Assembly (NCBI GenBank): GCA_965223165.1
Contig: CBDCVQ010000005.1
Location: 1 to 64,000 of the forward strand
Direction: 5' to 3'
DNA length: 64,000 nt
Origin: JABDMH01 sp965223165
Lineage (GTDB): Bacteria > Bacteroidota > Bacteroidia > Chitinophagales > Saprospiraceae
Shown: piece by piece, positions 6,223-15,587 of the stretch
Layout of the letters: each line of letters opens with the position of its first letter
How positions within the stretch are numbered: the first letter of the stretch is position 1
Translations under genes and position numbers: made by a program
Notes under the pieces: generated by a model
Told to the model about the DNA's origin: nothing
The model's database searches: none
What the model saw: the letters and a program-made list of their open reading frames with translations, nothing else

Positions 6223-9200
6223 TCACTCGAGCTTGATGATCGGCAGCACGTGCTCCGTCCCACTCGACCTGGCTCTCAGCCAATACAAACCTGGAGGATA
6301 TTCATCCATAGACCAGTCGATCTGCCCCCTCTTGGTGTCGACCTTGATCGTCCGCAAGGGGAAAGTTTTACCTAGAGGGTCCACGAGCTGAATATCGATC
6401 AGACGGTTGGTCGCCCCTTCATAGCTCAAGCGAATATCCTGCCTGGTGGGATTTGGAAATACCTGAATAATAAAATCGCCTCGACATACCAGCTTGATCT
6501 CAATGACCTGCGAATGGGTTTCTTCTCCGTCACGACTTACCCCTTTCAATCGATAAAATCCTTCCGGCAGGGGCGATTGATCGACGTAGGAATAATGGGT
6601 GGGTCCATCGCCCTGGCCCACGGAGCCAACCCTGCCCAATGCGCGGAACTGGTTGCCATCATCTGACCGCTCGACCGTCCAGTGATCATAATTGATCTCA
6701 TTGGCGGTCACCCATGATATCCGATTCTGACAGTCTTCACTTTCTCCACTAAACGAAACGAGCGTGACCATCGAGCCAACCGAGGTAAGTCCAGCATCAA
6801 CAGCAATATTCTTCTCCCCGATATCCACTGTGATCAGTGGCGAACGACCGGTCTCCGGATCTACGTCACTGTCACGAGTCGCATCCGTCCCCATGGAGGG
6901 ACTCGTAAAATCAAAATTGGGGCTCGTCAAGAATTCGAGCTGGTACATACCCGCGTTGAGATTTTCAAACAGATAGATCCCCTTTTTTCCATTCCACGTA
7001 CGGGTGACAGATGTTTTGATGGGTCTGGCATCTACCTCTCCATCGAAATCGCCGTCGTAGTACAGCTGCACGGTCGTACCGTTGACCCCTTCCTCTTGGG
7101 CATCTTGAATACCGTCTCCGTCGGCATCATGCCATACACTGTTGCCAATCGAAGCGGCATTTGCGACGGGATCAAAGCCACAATAGCTGATGGTCTGCGT
7201 GAGGCTCCGGGCATTACCGCAGCCGTCCGTACCCTCCCAGGTGCGGATGACGGCAAACCTCTCCGGATCATCGCCAATGGTGTCTTGATAGTACACAAGT
7301 CGCGGTGCGTCAGCGCAGTTGTCCGTTAGACTTACCTCTGGTTTAGGTGGGGGTGCCTCACCACAGACCATGTGATGATCCTGAAAAAGTGAATCCACCA
7401 CAAACTCAGGTGCCACGGTGTCATATTGATTGACATAGAAGATAAATTCACTGACATTGCCGCAAAGGTCCGTGACGGTGAAACCACATCTCCACCGTCG
7501 ATAGTAGCCAAAGGTTTCACAGACCTGAGCCGCCACTATCTCGTCATAGGAGTCTTCATCCAGAATGCCACAGCAGTCGGTCGCTTCAATATCCGACATG
7601 AGGACTCGAGGAATATCGCAGTTGTACACCGTCATTTCATCACCGTACTCCAGGCCGATGAGCATGGGATTGGTCAGGGTGATGTCAGGGGGAGTCGTGT
7701 CTCGCACGTAAATAAATTGGGTATCGATCAGCGTATTGCAGTGATCACTTACCTCCCATATACGTAGAATAGTATAGTCACATGCACAGCTGCCAGCGAC
7801 AATTTCTTCCCTAAACTCATGGTCGGTCGAGGAACAGTCGTCTTCGATGTCATACATATTTTCGGGGATATCTTGACCACAATAGATGGTAGTGTCAGCT
7901 CCGCGAGTGAGTACGGGCGGTACCAGATCTTCTCGCGTGACTAGCTGTTGGAGAGTCACGGTATTGCCACATGCGTCGGTCGCAGTCCAAGTACGCAACA
8001 CGGCGTCTCTTAAGCATCCAGCTCTTGACGAGCTTTCGGTGTACTGTAGGGCTACGGCGCCGACACAGGCATCCACAGCCACCAGATTTGGCGGGGCGGG
8101 TACCGCATCAAAACACCCTATCGTGATGTCAGCTATATCCTCACCACCGATGATCTCCGGCGCTACCGTATCAAAGGTGTAGAAGAACTGCTGATCGCAG
8201 GAATCTTGGTTGCCACATTCGTCTGTCACATAATATCGTCGGGTAAAAACATACGAGCAGTTGTCTACTTCGGGACCAAAATCTTGGTTGGACAGTGATA
8301 GCGTAGCGCTGCAGTTGTCCGTGCTACCGAGCGAAGCCAAGGTAGCGGTTGCCGCCGGCAAGTCAGTCAGCTCAGGCTCTGCGGTCACACATCCCACGAC
8401 TACATCCGTGGGGCAGCTACCTATGCTGGGAGCCGTTTGGTCATGCACAGTGATGGTCTGCACGCAACTACTGGACGTACCGCAACCATCCGTGATGGTA
8501 TAGGTACGAAGGATAATAATGGGACATGATCCACTACGAGACTCGCTGCTGCTGAATGACTGTGCCACTATGCCACAGTTGTCTGCCGCAGATCCACCCG
8601 CTGCCTCAAACGAGACCAGATCAGGATAGGGAGCTGGCACATTCTCTATGCATTCAAACGCCAGATCTGCAGGACAATTTAACTCGGGTGGGGTCTGGTC
8701 CAGGATCGTAATCGTCTGCGTACATGAGCTTTGATTACCACAGATATCGGCTATGCTATAGGTCCGAACGATCGTCGTAGGACAGGTGCCATTGACAACC
8801 TGCCCCACATAGGCAAATGACCCTGCATCGATCCCGCAATTGTCATCAACCATACCTCCGGCGACGACAAAGGCATTCAGATCAGCATATGGTGCCGCAA
8901 GTTGGCTCGCGCATTGGACTTGGATGTCGCCCGGACAATCCATCGTGGGTGCGGTAGTGTCATCGATGACAAAGGTTTGTGTACAGCTGGCAAGATTGCC
9001 ACAGCTATCCTCAATGCTGTAAGTTCTAGTGAGCGTGGTAGGACAACTGGTCGTGCTGACATCCTCCGACTCCAGCACGAAAGTCCCGGCAACGATACCA
9101 CAGTTATCCGAAACGGAACCTCCTGCCGCCTCAAAGGCGGTGAAGTCTGCGTAGGCCTGGGGTACCTCTGCCAGACACTGAAAGGTAGCTCCACTGGGAC

Positions 9201-10863
9201 AGTCCAGCATCGGTGGTGACTGATCATGGACGATGATCTCTTGCGTGCATATGCCCTCGTTCTGACAACTGTCCTGAATGCGATAGGTACGCAGGATCAT
9301 CGTAGGGCAGATGCGGCTAACCTGATCCGGATCGACAGAAAAAGTGGTTGCATCGATCCCGCAATTGTCATCAACCATACCTCCGGCTGCCAACAATGCG
9401 GCCAGTGAGGCGTACGGTGCCGGCACCTCTGCCATACAGGAAAAGTTGAGATCGCCGGGACACTGGAGCTCTGGTGGTACCTGATCATCGACAAGGATGA
9501 TCTGTGTACATGTCGCCACATTGCCACAAAGATCAGAGATCTCGTAAATCCGACTAATGACTAGAGGACAGGTGCCACTGGAGCTCTCGCTTTGCAGGCT
9601 AAAGGATGATCGATCCACGCCACAATTGTCAGTTGCGGACCCCCAAGCAGTCTCAAATGCGGTAAGGTCAGCATAAGGATCTGGCACCTCCCTCATACAC
9701 GAAAACTGAAGGTCTGCCGGACAGTTTAGCATGGGAGGTGTTTGATCGTCGATGGAGATTTGTTGGGTGCATATAGTCACATTGCCACAAAGATCAGCAA
9801 CTGAGTAGGTACGCGTATAGGTGGTTGGGCAGCTTAGGCCACTGGCCTGATCTCCGACATACATGAAGGAGTTGGGGTCCAATTCGCAATTGTCGGTCGC
9901 TGTACCGCCTGCTTGCAAGAATGCACTTAAGCTGGGATACGGCGTAATTTCGGATAGAAGGCAGGTGCCCGTCAGCGGCCCGGGACAGGTGAAGCTGGGA
10001 GGTGTCTGATCCAAAATGGTGTTGGTTCGTGTGCAGGTCAGGGTCGTCGTACCATCCGTGATCTGAAACGTTCTGGTGATGACCCTTCCTGGGGCCGTAC
10101 CGCAATCTCCCACATCCGTGCGCGAGATCAGCGTGATCGTCACAGGGTCACAATCAGCAATCAGCCCTTGGACAATGGCCAATGAGTCTTCGCTCGCACT
10201 GGTGGTATCTGCCAGACATTCTACGGTCACATCAGCGGGACAAGTTACGTCTAGTGGACTGAGTGGAGGGATGTTGAGGTCGCCAATCCATTGGCACTTG
10301 GCAGGACACTCAAAGGTACCATTGGGATTGCTCACATCTGCGCACTGGCAGCCGGCGTTGGTATTGTATCCTAAGATGAAATCTTCAAAACTGACGCAAG
10401 CCCCACAAGTAAATGAGAAGAGGCCGATGGAAATATTGAGCGTAGCGTTTGGAGGAATCTCATCAGCAAAGCAATCATTGATGTCGATGCTCTGCCCATC
10501 GAGGTCAAGGGTAGCCGAGATTCTAATGCCATTTTGCGCTGAACTAGCATTGTTACGGACGCAGATGAAGATCTGTGCCTGAATTTGCTCACCGGGGGTG
10601 CAACTCGTAATAGGATTACCATTTGCATCCGCGATATAGCCAGGTATTGGGCAAATTTGTAAGTCCGCAGCCGTACAATCGCCTGGGCCTCCGATGCAAC
10701 TTGGGAAAGTGCCGCCATTGGGATTACAATTCTGCGTGAGACCGATGTTCCAGGTTGCGCTAGCCAGCAGCGCCACGGCAACAGACTTTGTGATCAATCG
10801 GTTATGGATTCTTCGATGAAAGCTGGCAGTTAGGGACAAAACAAGGTTTGATAGTATCATCAT
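6223..10863 (-). CDS. Giant cysteine-rich HYR-repeat protein with T9SS sorting domain
   Basis: A 1546-residue exported protein. An N-terminal basic and hydrophobic segment (about 15-45) is the likely signal peptide. From about residue 205 to 1225 there are at least a dozen HYR-like domains of about 85 residues. Seven of them are close copies built on the pattern TPPxLxCPxDLxFxC, PYxDLxxFxAAGG, DNCGI, CP, TRTYSIxDxCGN and CTQ, with about six cysteines each. A SdrD/SpaA-like B domain follows (about 1235-1330, starting GNSVWHDADGDGIQDAQEEG). The C-terminus is a type A T9SS sorting domain (VFPNPTRQDI onward). It is predicted to be a calcium-binding, disulfide-rich surface adhesin; that role is inference. 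Confidence 0.9.
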   Translation of the reverse strand: MMILSNLVLSLTASFHRRIHNRLITKSVAVALLASATWNIGLTQNCNPNGGTFPSCIGGPGDCTAADLQICPIPGYIADANGNPITSCTPGEQIQAQIFICVRNNASSAQNGIRISATLDLDGQSIDINDCFADEIPPNATLNISIGLFSFTCGACVSFEDFILGYNTNAGCQCADVSNPNGTFECPAKCQWIGDLNIPPLSPLDVTCPADVTVECLADTTSASEDSLAIVQGLIADCDPVTITLISRTDVGDCGTAPGRVITRTFQITDGTTTLTCTRTNTILDQTPPSFTCPGPLTGTCLLSEITPYPSLSAFLQAGGTATDNCELDPNSFMYVGDQASGLSCPTTYTRTYSVADLCGNVTICTQQISIDDQTPPMLNCPADLQFSCMREVPDPYADLTAFETAWGSATDNCGVDRSSFSLQSESSSGTCPLVISRIYEISDLCGNVATCTQIILVDDQVPPELQCPGDLNFSCMAEVPAPYASLAALLAAGGMVDDNCGIDATTFSVDPDQVSRICPTMILRTYRIQDSCQNEGICTQEIIVHDQSPPMLDCPSGATFQCLAEVPQAYADFTAFEAAGGSVSDNCGIVAGTFVLESEDVSTTSCPTTLTRTYSIEDSCGNLASCTQTFVIDDTTAPTMDCPGDIQVQCASQLAAPYADLNAFVVAGGMVDDNCGIDAGSFAYVGQVVNGTCPTTIVRTYSIADICGNQSSCTQTITILDQTPPELNCPADLAFECIENVPAPYPDLVSFEAAGGSAADNCGIVAQSFSSSESRSGSCPIIILRTYTITDGCGTSSSCVQTITVHDQTAPSIGSCPTDVVVGCVTAEPELTDLPAATATLASLGSTDNCSATLSLSNQDFGPEVDNCSYVFTRRYYVTDECGNQDSCDQQFFYTFDTVAPEIIGGEDIADITIGCFDAVPAPPNLVAVDACVGAVALQYTESSSRAGCLRDAVLRTWTATDACGNTVTLQQLVTREDLVPPVLTRGADTTIYCGQDIPENMYDIEDDCSSTDHEFREEIVAGSCACDYTILRIWEVSDHCNTLIDTQFIYVRDTTPPDITLTNPMLIGLEYGDEMTVYNCDIPRVLMSDIEATDCCGILDEDSYDEIVAAQVCETFGYYRRWRCGFTVTDLCGNVSEFIFYVNQYDTVAPEFVVDSLFQDHHMVCGEAPPPKPEVSLTDNCADAPRLVYYQDTIGDDPERFAVIRTWEGTDGCGNARSLTQTISYCGFDPVANAASIGNSVWHDADGDGIQDAQEEGVNGTTVQLYYDGDFDGEVDARPIKTSVTRTWNGKKGIYLFENLNAGMYQLEFLTSPNFDFTSPSMGTDATRDSDVDPETGRSPLITVDIGEKNIAVDAGLTSVGSMVTLVSFSGESEDCQNRISWVTANEINYDHWTVERSDDGNQFRALGRVGSVGQGDGPTHYSYVDQSPLPEGFYRLKGVSRDGEETHSQVIEIKLVCRGDFIIQVFPNPTRQDIRLSYEGATNRLIDIQLVDPLGKTFPLRTIKVDTKRGQIDWSMDEYPPGLYWLRARSSGTEHVLPIIKLE

Positions 10864-11203
10864 AACTATGGGGTGTGGGATAAATCAATAAATATCATTG
10901 CAACATAATATATATAAGGCTCATTATAATGGTTAAATGAGGGATGAGACCACGACAAGCATAGAATCATTTAGTTGTCTGAGTGTGATTCCTCCTTGAA
11001 GACTTTCGGATTTGTACGACATCAAAATTCAAAGTTCATGCCAAGTCCTTTCACGACCTCTTGGCAGCGCATTCATACTCGACAGAGAGGGTATGGCCAT
11101 CTAGAGTTTCGGGGTTCAGCACTGCGGCCGGACCATATAGTTTATGGAATGCATTGAATTACGCCGGAAAGGATGCTGTCTCAAGGACGATTAGTCCGGC
11201 GCT
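10864..11203. other. Intergenic region between HYR gene and IS element
   Basis: These 340 bp hold the AT-rich upstream region of the HYR gene (about 10864-10960) and then a stretch without a convincing reading frame. The IS21 element has inserted at its right end. Joining the left flank to the sequence after the IS does not restore a recognisable gene. Confidence 0.5.
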
Positions 11204-11264
11204 TGTAGTCTGCCACTGAAAAGTGCACCCCCGGTGCCGTGAAAAGTGCACCCCCTGTCATGGC
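11204..11264 (+). repeat. Left inverted repeat of the IS21 element
   Basis: About 61 bp nearly identical to the reverse complement of the right end, with two internal GAAAAGTGCACCCCC transposase-binding repeats spaced 23 bp apart. Confidence 0.92.
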
Positions 11265-11283
11265 TAGTGTAAAGGTGAACAAA

Positions 11284-12039
11284 TTAGTTGGATTGCATTT
11301 TTTTGGATTCTTTGACCCGGAAGGATTCCCCGTTCATATTGACGATGATGGCGCGGTGAGTCAGTCTATCGACCATGGCTGCGGTGAGGACCTGATCACC
11401 GAAGATTTCGGTCCATCGATCGAATCCGAGATTGGTGGTGATGACGGTGGCCTTTCGACCGGCCCTCAGAGACAGGTGAGTGAATAGGAGTTCGGCAGCT
11501 TGTTTATCGAAGGAGACGTACCCGAATTCGTCACAGATGACCAGGTCATACTTTTCGAAACGACTTTCAAGTTGTCTAAGCATTTTGGCTGATCTGGACT
11601 CAAGGATCTGAGTAATGAGTCTGGGCACGGTGGTAAACAGTACGTTGAAGTCTTCCATGCAGGCTTTAATGCCAAGGCCAATAGCGAGGTGAGTTTTGCC
11701 GGTGCCGGGGTTTCCGGCGAGGATGAGATTTTGACCATCGCGGATAAAATCGAGTCTTTCGAGCGTGGGGAGTTTTTGAACGGCGTCTTGGGGCAAGTCT
11801 TCCTTAAGCAAGTCAAGCAAGAACTTTTGGTGGGTAAATCCGGCTCTTCGAATGCGTTGTTTTTTGCGTCTTTGGCTGCGTTGATCATATTCTAATAGCA
11901 TCAAATCTAGCAGATAATTTTCGTAATTGAGACTGTCTTTGGCTGCTTGCTTGGCCAGCTCGACGTAGGATCTTCGGAACGCCGGTAAGCGGAGTTGTCG
12001 AGAATAAAAATCGACTTGTTGATGTAGATTTTGTTCCAT
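11284..12039 (-). CDS. istB: IS21 helper ATPase IstB
   Basis: A 251-residue AAA+ ATPase of the IstB/DnaC type, which with IstA selects the target and promotes transposition. Walker A GNPGTGKTH is near residue 104 and Walker B LVICDEFGY near 165. A basic N-terminal region is seen at about 45-65. I start it at the ATG at 12039 (MEQNLHQQ), 10 bp after the istA stop and close to the normal 250-residue length. A longer in-frame start at 12195 would overlap istA by about 146 bp and adds non-conserved residues. It is the downstream gene of the two-gene IS operon. Confidence 0.95.
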   Translation of the reverse strand: MEQNLHQQVDFYSRQLRLPAFRRSYVELAKQAAKDSLNYENYLLDLMLLEYDQRSQRRKKQRIRRAGFTHQKFLLDLLKEDLPQDAVQKLPTLERLDFIRDGQNLILAGNPGTGKTHLAIGLGIKACMEDFNVLFTTVPRLITQILESRSAKMLRQLESRFEKYDLVICDEFGYVSFDKQAAELLFTHLSLRAGRKATVITTNLGFDRWTEIFGDQVLTAAMVDRLTHRAIIVNMNGESFRVKESKKMQSN

Positions 12040-12049
12040 GATATTGACA

Positions 12050-13621
12050 TTAATTTGGTGATAAAATAGATTGAATATCCTGCAACTGCAGGCGACTATA
12101 TTGGGCGATGTCTTGTGACATTTGATCTGTGGCAGGAGCGCTTTGGATAGGTGATGGACAAGTGGCCTGCCGGATGTAGAATTTGACTTTATCAATACAC
12201 ACAGGTTGGTGAGGGCATAGCGTGATACACTGGTCCACGGCGTTTTTTAATTGATCGATCGAGTACTTTTCCTTTTTCAAATCCAGCAGGATGAGGACAA
12301 ATTCTTTAGCTTGATCTTTGAAGTAAAGCCTAAAGAGGTGTTTGATGTCATGATCTGCCTGATGTAGGCTGAGCGAGCCTGCCAGGGCACCTGGCTTGGT
12401 CAGCAGTGTAGTGAGATAATGGTCAAGCTTTAGGTAGTAGCTATGCCTGGTGTGCCTTCGCTCATGTGAGTCAAGTAGTTGGTTATCATCAGCATATAGG
12501 TCAATTCGATCAGGATAGATTTTTACATTTACAAAAGCACCCGTGGATTGTTCTGGCACAGAATAGTAGTTCGTATCCACTCTGATGCAACCGTATTTGT
12601 CTAACCGTAGGCTCTGCCATTGTGCGGTTTCATATACACCTGGCGCCGCCTTCATATGCTTGATTTCTTGATCAAACTCATCGGCGATACTTTGTGTTTT
12701 TCCTTTGACCGGAACACTATTGAGCTGGTGACAGGTGTCTATTAAATATGCGTTGGCTTGCTCCAAGGTGTCAAAGGTGTCTCGGGGTGCAAATGCCTTG
12801 CGCCTGAGGTACTCCACACTTCGCTCCACATGTCCTTTTTCATTGCCCCTCCCGGCATTGCAGAACCGATAGTCAAACTGATAAAAGGTCGATAGTTTTA
12901 ATAAATCTTCGGTAGGCTCTTTGTCCGCATTCTTGAGCGTAAACTTTCTGACGGCTACGCGCATATTATCATAGACCACTTCACTTGCCACCGCTCCTAC
13001 GCTGGTGAAATAGTTGACATGAGATTGCAGAAAACTGCTCATGTCTTGGCGGTAAAAAAGTTGCGCCCAACGGTGGTTGGAATAGCTGGAGGTAAACACG
13101 GCCAGCATCATTCGTTTATTGGCCTCTCCTATGGTCAGCTTGACCTCTGCCCAGTCAAACTGCGTGGACTGCCCGGGCCGATAATGCTGGCGGATATATA
13201 TCTCCCTGCGACGCTGTTTGACCTGCCTGATATAACGGCATACCGTACGGTGGCTGATATCATAGCCTTGCTTGATCAAGGCTTGATGGATATCGGTGCC
13301 CAGCATCTGCTGCTTGGCTTTGCCTTGAGATCGCTTGAGCTCATTGGCTTCCAAGTAACCATCGATGCATCTGCGGACCTGCTCTGTCAACTTGCGCTTA
13401 GCACGATTCGAACTATCATATCGCGGTGGCTCAACCACCCCCGTTGAGGGCAATACGTGATCCGAGTCGGTCGCTTCGATACCTATCTCCTCTCGGTACT
13501 TTCGGATGTATCGCCTAACCGTATGAGGCGATATGCCCAGCTCCCGAGCAAGCTGCTTCTTGGATTTCCCCTGCCTGAAGTACCCAAGGATGATCTGCTG
13601 TTTTTCTATCATATCTATCAT
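12050..13621 (-). CDS. istA: IS21-family transposase IstA (DDE)
   Basis: A 523-residue DDE transposase. An N-terminal helix-turn-helix with KKQLARELGISPHTVRRY is followed by a second DNA-binding region. The RNase-H-like core has the acidic residues in FDWAEVK, VYDNMRV and EKGHVERSVEY. The C-terminal part has the Mu-transposase-like beta-barrel region (KYGCIRVDTNYYSVPE). I chose the ATG at 13621 (MIDMIEKQQ); the open frame reaches 13693, but that extension lies within the terminal repeat. The gene is intact with no frameshift. Confidence 0.94.
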   Translation of the reverse strand: MIDMIEKQQIILGYFRQGKSKKQLARELGISPHTVRRYIRKYREEIGIEATDSDHVLPSTGVVEPPRYDSSNRAKRKLTEQVRRCIDGYLEANELKRSQGKAKQQMLGTDIHQALIKQGYDISHRTVCRYIRQVKQRRREIYIRQHYRPGQSTQFDWAEVKLTIGEANKRMMLAVFTSSYSNHRWAQLFYRQDMSSFLQSHVNYFTSVGAVASEVVYDNMRVAVRKFTLKNADKEPTEDLLKLSTFYQFDYRFCNAGRGNEKGHVERSVEYLRRKAFAPRDTFDTLEQANAYLIDTCHQLNSVPVKGKTQSIADEFDQEIKHMKAAPGVYETAQWQSLRLDKYGCIRVDTNYYSVPEQSTGAFVNVKIYPDRIDLYADDNQLLDSHERRHTRHSYYLKLDHYLTTLLTKPGALAGSLSLHQADHDIKHLFRLYFKDQAKEFVLILLDLKKEKYSIDQLKNAVDQCITLCPHQPVCIDKVKFYIRQATCPSPIQSAPATDQMSQDIAQYSRLQLQDIQSILSPN

Positions 13622-13651
13622 GGTTTGAAGATCGGCCAAGCCGATCTGCTC

Positions 13652-13712
13652 CCATGACAGGGGGTGCACTTTTCGATGGCGCCGGGGGTGCACTTTTCAG
13701 TGGCAGACTACA
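13652..13712 (-). repeat. Right inverted repeat of the IS21 element
   Basis: About 61 bp that mirror the left end with one extra base and a few substitutions in the central spacer. It ends in CTACA and is followed by the GCGCT target duplicate. Confidence 0.92.
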
Positions 13713-14014
13713 GCGCTTTCTTCGCGGTATCTGGGTTGCGCACCCGGAGTCCTTGTGCAAGCCCATGAGTTTGTAGGCTATCTTATGGAGGTTCTTCCCT
13801 ATCTACGAGTCTGCGCAATATTGGCGCGAGGAACCCAAGAAATCACATAAGCGATACCGGATCACGATTTACAGATGGAGATCATGGTGCTGTACACCAT
13901 GAAGATCAAGGGGTGAGAATTAGTAAGCCGTAGAATATGGTCGCGCCACCAAGGAAATCGCGATAAGACTCTACGAGGGGTTGGCAAAGGCTGTCCCCTT
14001 TTGTCTCCACCTAA
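13713..14014. other. Intergenic region right of the IS element
   Basis: About 300 bp without a supportable gene. Short interrupted frames are present, for example one containing RATKEIAIRLYEG at about 13940-13980, which could be a decayed helix-turn-helix fragment. Stop codons interrupt it and I do not annotate a pseudogene. Confidence 0.4.
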
Positions 14015-14473
14015 CTACCTTCTTTTCTTGAGACGTGGTCTTCTCTTACTACCACCTGACCGTTTCACAGAACACATTTTTGCGATCGAATCAAGTGTGC
14101 TAATGGCTGCTTTTGCCTTGCTCGGGTCTGTGTCGTAGTCGTAGTAGCGCGCTGTATGACATGCATCGCACAGCTTGCGGAAACTTAGTGGAACCTTGCT
14201 TCCTGGTACTTTCTCTATAAAAAGCTTACAAAGAGCGTGGTGCATTGTTTCGCCCTTCTCGCTCATGTCAAAGTAGTCATCGAACGTCTCGCATGGACCT
14301 TTCAGAGAAGGAATACCGTGATCATCAAGAGGGAACAGGTGATGCTTTACATAGTGATTGCAGGCATAGTAAGCAATAGTTAATGCCCAATCGAAATACA
14401 CTCCTTCTCTGAGTAATTGCTTTGCTAGAGCCTCATTATGCTTGGCTTGATTCAGGTTATTCTGATCCGCCAT
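14015..14473 (-). CDS. HEPN-like protein of a two-gene module
   Basis: A 152-residue protein, mostly helical by composition. It opens with repeated amphipathic helices (HNEALAKQLL, then VYFDWALTIAYYACNHYVKHHLF), the layout typical of HEPN domains. A candidate RxxxxxxH motif, RKLCDACH, lies at about residues 100-107, matching the Rx4-6H pattern of HEPN ribonucleases. A further helix with ARYYDYDTDPSKAKAAI follows. The tail is strongly basic (KRSGGSKRRPRLKKRR). The start overlaps the preceding gene by 17 bp, as in many toxin-antitoxin or defence pairs. HEPN assignment is by pattern only. It lies next to an IS element in an AT-richer patch. Confidence 0.6.
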   Translation of the reverse strand: MADQNNLNQAKHNEALAKQLLREGVYFDWALTIAYYACNHYVKHHLFPLDDHGIPSLKGPCETFDDYFDMSEKGETMHHALCKLFIEKVPGSKVPLSFRKLCDACHTARYYDYDTDPSKAKAAISTLDSIAKMCSVKRSGGSKRRPRLKKRR

Positions 14474-14927
14474 ACATCCAATTAAAACTAGCCAAATTCT
14501 TCTTGAGGGTAGCGGAAGTCTTCGAATCCTCAGCCGCGGTTAGAAAAGTTATCCGTAGAGCCGGCTTGTTGTCTTGATTGGCCTCATTTTCAATGTCAAC
14601 AACCTTTGAATAAAGATCTAGCATGTGGTCGGCGTCGTAGTATTCCTTCGCGATCACTATTGCTGCATAGTAGCTTGTGAAAAAGTCAGTCTTTAGAAAT
14701 ATCCACCCTAGCGGAATGCCTTCCTTTAGCGATTTCTGATGAAACGAAGCGAGAGTATCCTTAACCTCCTGCGCTCGCTTTTCAACAGATTCAACGACCT
14801 CCTCAAGAAGCTCTTCTCTACCCTTTTCCTTTCCTGCCCTATAAGCCTCAATGATTTCGTTTGGCAGAGCTTCTCGTATTCGAGTACTTTTTTGCTCAAC
14901 CCATGATTTGGCCACAGCTAGATCCAT
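14457..14927 (-). CDS. Unrecognised protein, partner of the HEPN-like gene
   Basis: A 156-residue protein I do not recognise. The first 65 residues are highly charged and probably helical (KEKGREELLEEVVESVEKRAQEVK). The second half alternates hydrophobic strands and helices (GWIFLKTDFFTSYYAAIVIAKEYY and then LRITFLTAAEDS). This order resembles small nucleotidyltransferase-like or antitoxin-like proteins, but no GS...DxD motif is present, so no enzyme activity is claimed. It is the upstream gene of an overlapping pair with the HEPN-like gene. Confidence 0.6.
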   Translation of the reverse strand: MDLAVAKSWVEQKSTRIREALPNEIIEAYRAGKEKGREELLEEVVESVEKRAQEVKDTLASFHQKSLKEGIPLGWIFLKTDFFTSYYAAIVIAKEYYDADHMLDLYSKVVDIENEANQDNKPALRITFLTAAEDSKTSATLKKNLASFNWMYGGSE

Positions 14928-15503
14928 GTGAAGTTGTTATGGTTTTTAACAATACAATTGCAAGAATCGTGCCCAAGAGATCGGGACTTAGTCCAGGGAT
15001 GCCCATGGCGGTTCTTAGTCATGCGGATTCTCTCTTAGTGCGTACCAAAAGCGTATCAAATAGTATGAATTCGGTACGCTTTACATACGACTTACATCCA
15101 AATATGCACCAAAAATATTCTAATTGACGTCACTTTGGTGGCAATCTTCTACCAATCTAACGTCAATATGGTGCCAATCTGGTACGTCGAAACATGCTAT
15201 CTAACTGTTATCCAACTGTTAATGAATGGCTAACGCTTCATTAACCATTTACATGTACAATTGGCGATCGGTGGCGAATAGTGCTGAAAGAATCTCAGTT
15301 TAACAGAAGCCTAATCGTGCGGCAGGGGCCCCAAGCGTCTCGAAGCCACTAAAAAACCTGCGAAGATGGTGTCTGAGAGACGAAGCCTTTCGAACTATTT
15401 AGTGGGTAGGCAAAATGCAGCAGATCACGTGCCTTAACGCACCCACTTGCAGTAATAACCCCATCAATCTATTGATATACAGATCTTTACAAAACTTCTA
15501 CTG
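14928..15503. other. Long intergenic region with inverted and repeated short motifs
   Basis: These 576 bp carry no supportable gene. There is an inverted pair GCGTACC (15040-15046) and GGTACGC (15073-15079). From about 15130 to 15185 there are recurring phrases of the type GGTGGCAATCTTCTACC, GGTGCCAATCTGGTAC and TCTAACGTCAATATGG. They lie upstream of the HEPN-like pair and could be operators or remnants of an inserted element. No family is recognised. Confidence 0.4.
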
Positions 15504-15587
15504 TACCGAAGGTGGGACTCGAACCCACACGTCCTTGCGGACACTGGATTTTGAATCCAGCGCGTCTACCAATTCCGCCACTTCGGC
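15504..15587 (-). tRNA. tRNA-Leu (anticodon CAA)
   Basis: An 84-nt class II tRNA on the minus strand. The acceptor stem GCCGAAG pairs with CTTCGGT, with a G-U first pair and discriminator A. The anticodon stem CTGGA/TCCAG encloses loop TTCAAAA, giving CAA. The long variable arm and GGTTCGAGTCC of the T arm are present, and CCA is not encoded. Like the CAG tRNA at 5569 it is followed on its 5' side by a tandem array of its own stub. Confidence 0.94.

Larger units (their letters stand above)
11204..13712 (-). mobile_element. Complete IS21-family insertion sequence (istA-istB)
   Basis: A 2509-bp element with terminal TG...CA ends and long inverted repeats. The outer 31 bp at both ends are identical, starting TGTAGTCTGCCACTGAAAAG. 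Each end holds two copies of GAAAAGTGCACCCCC (11218-11232 and 11241-11255; inverse copies 13660-13674 and 13684-13698), the multiple-terminal-repeat design of IS21. The flanks carry a 5-bp direct repeat GCGCT at 11199-11203 and 13713-13717, the target duplication. Both genes are intact, so it looks like a recent and possibly active insertion. Confidence 0.96.

Noticed and set aside
12040..12195. Longer IstB starting at 12195
   Set aside because: It would overlap the istA coding end by about 146 bp, and IstB proteins are about 250 residues, as with the ATG at 12039.
13713..14014. Transposase pseudogene right of the IS
   Set aside because: Only a short possible HTH-like string is seen among stops; not enough to call a pseudogene.
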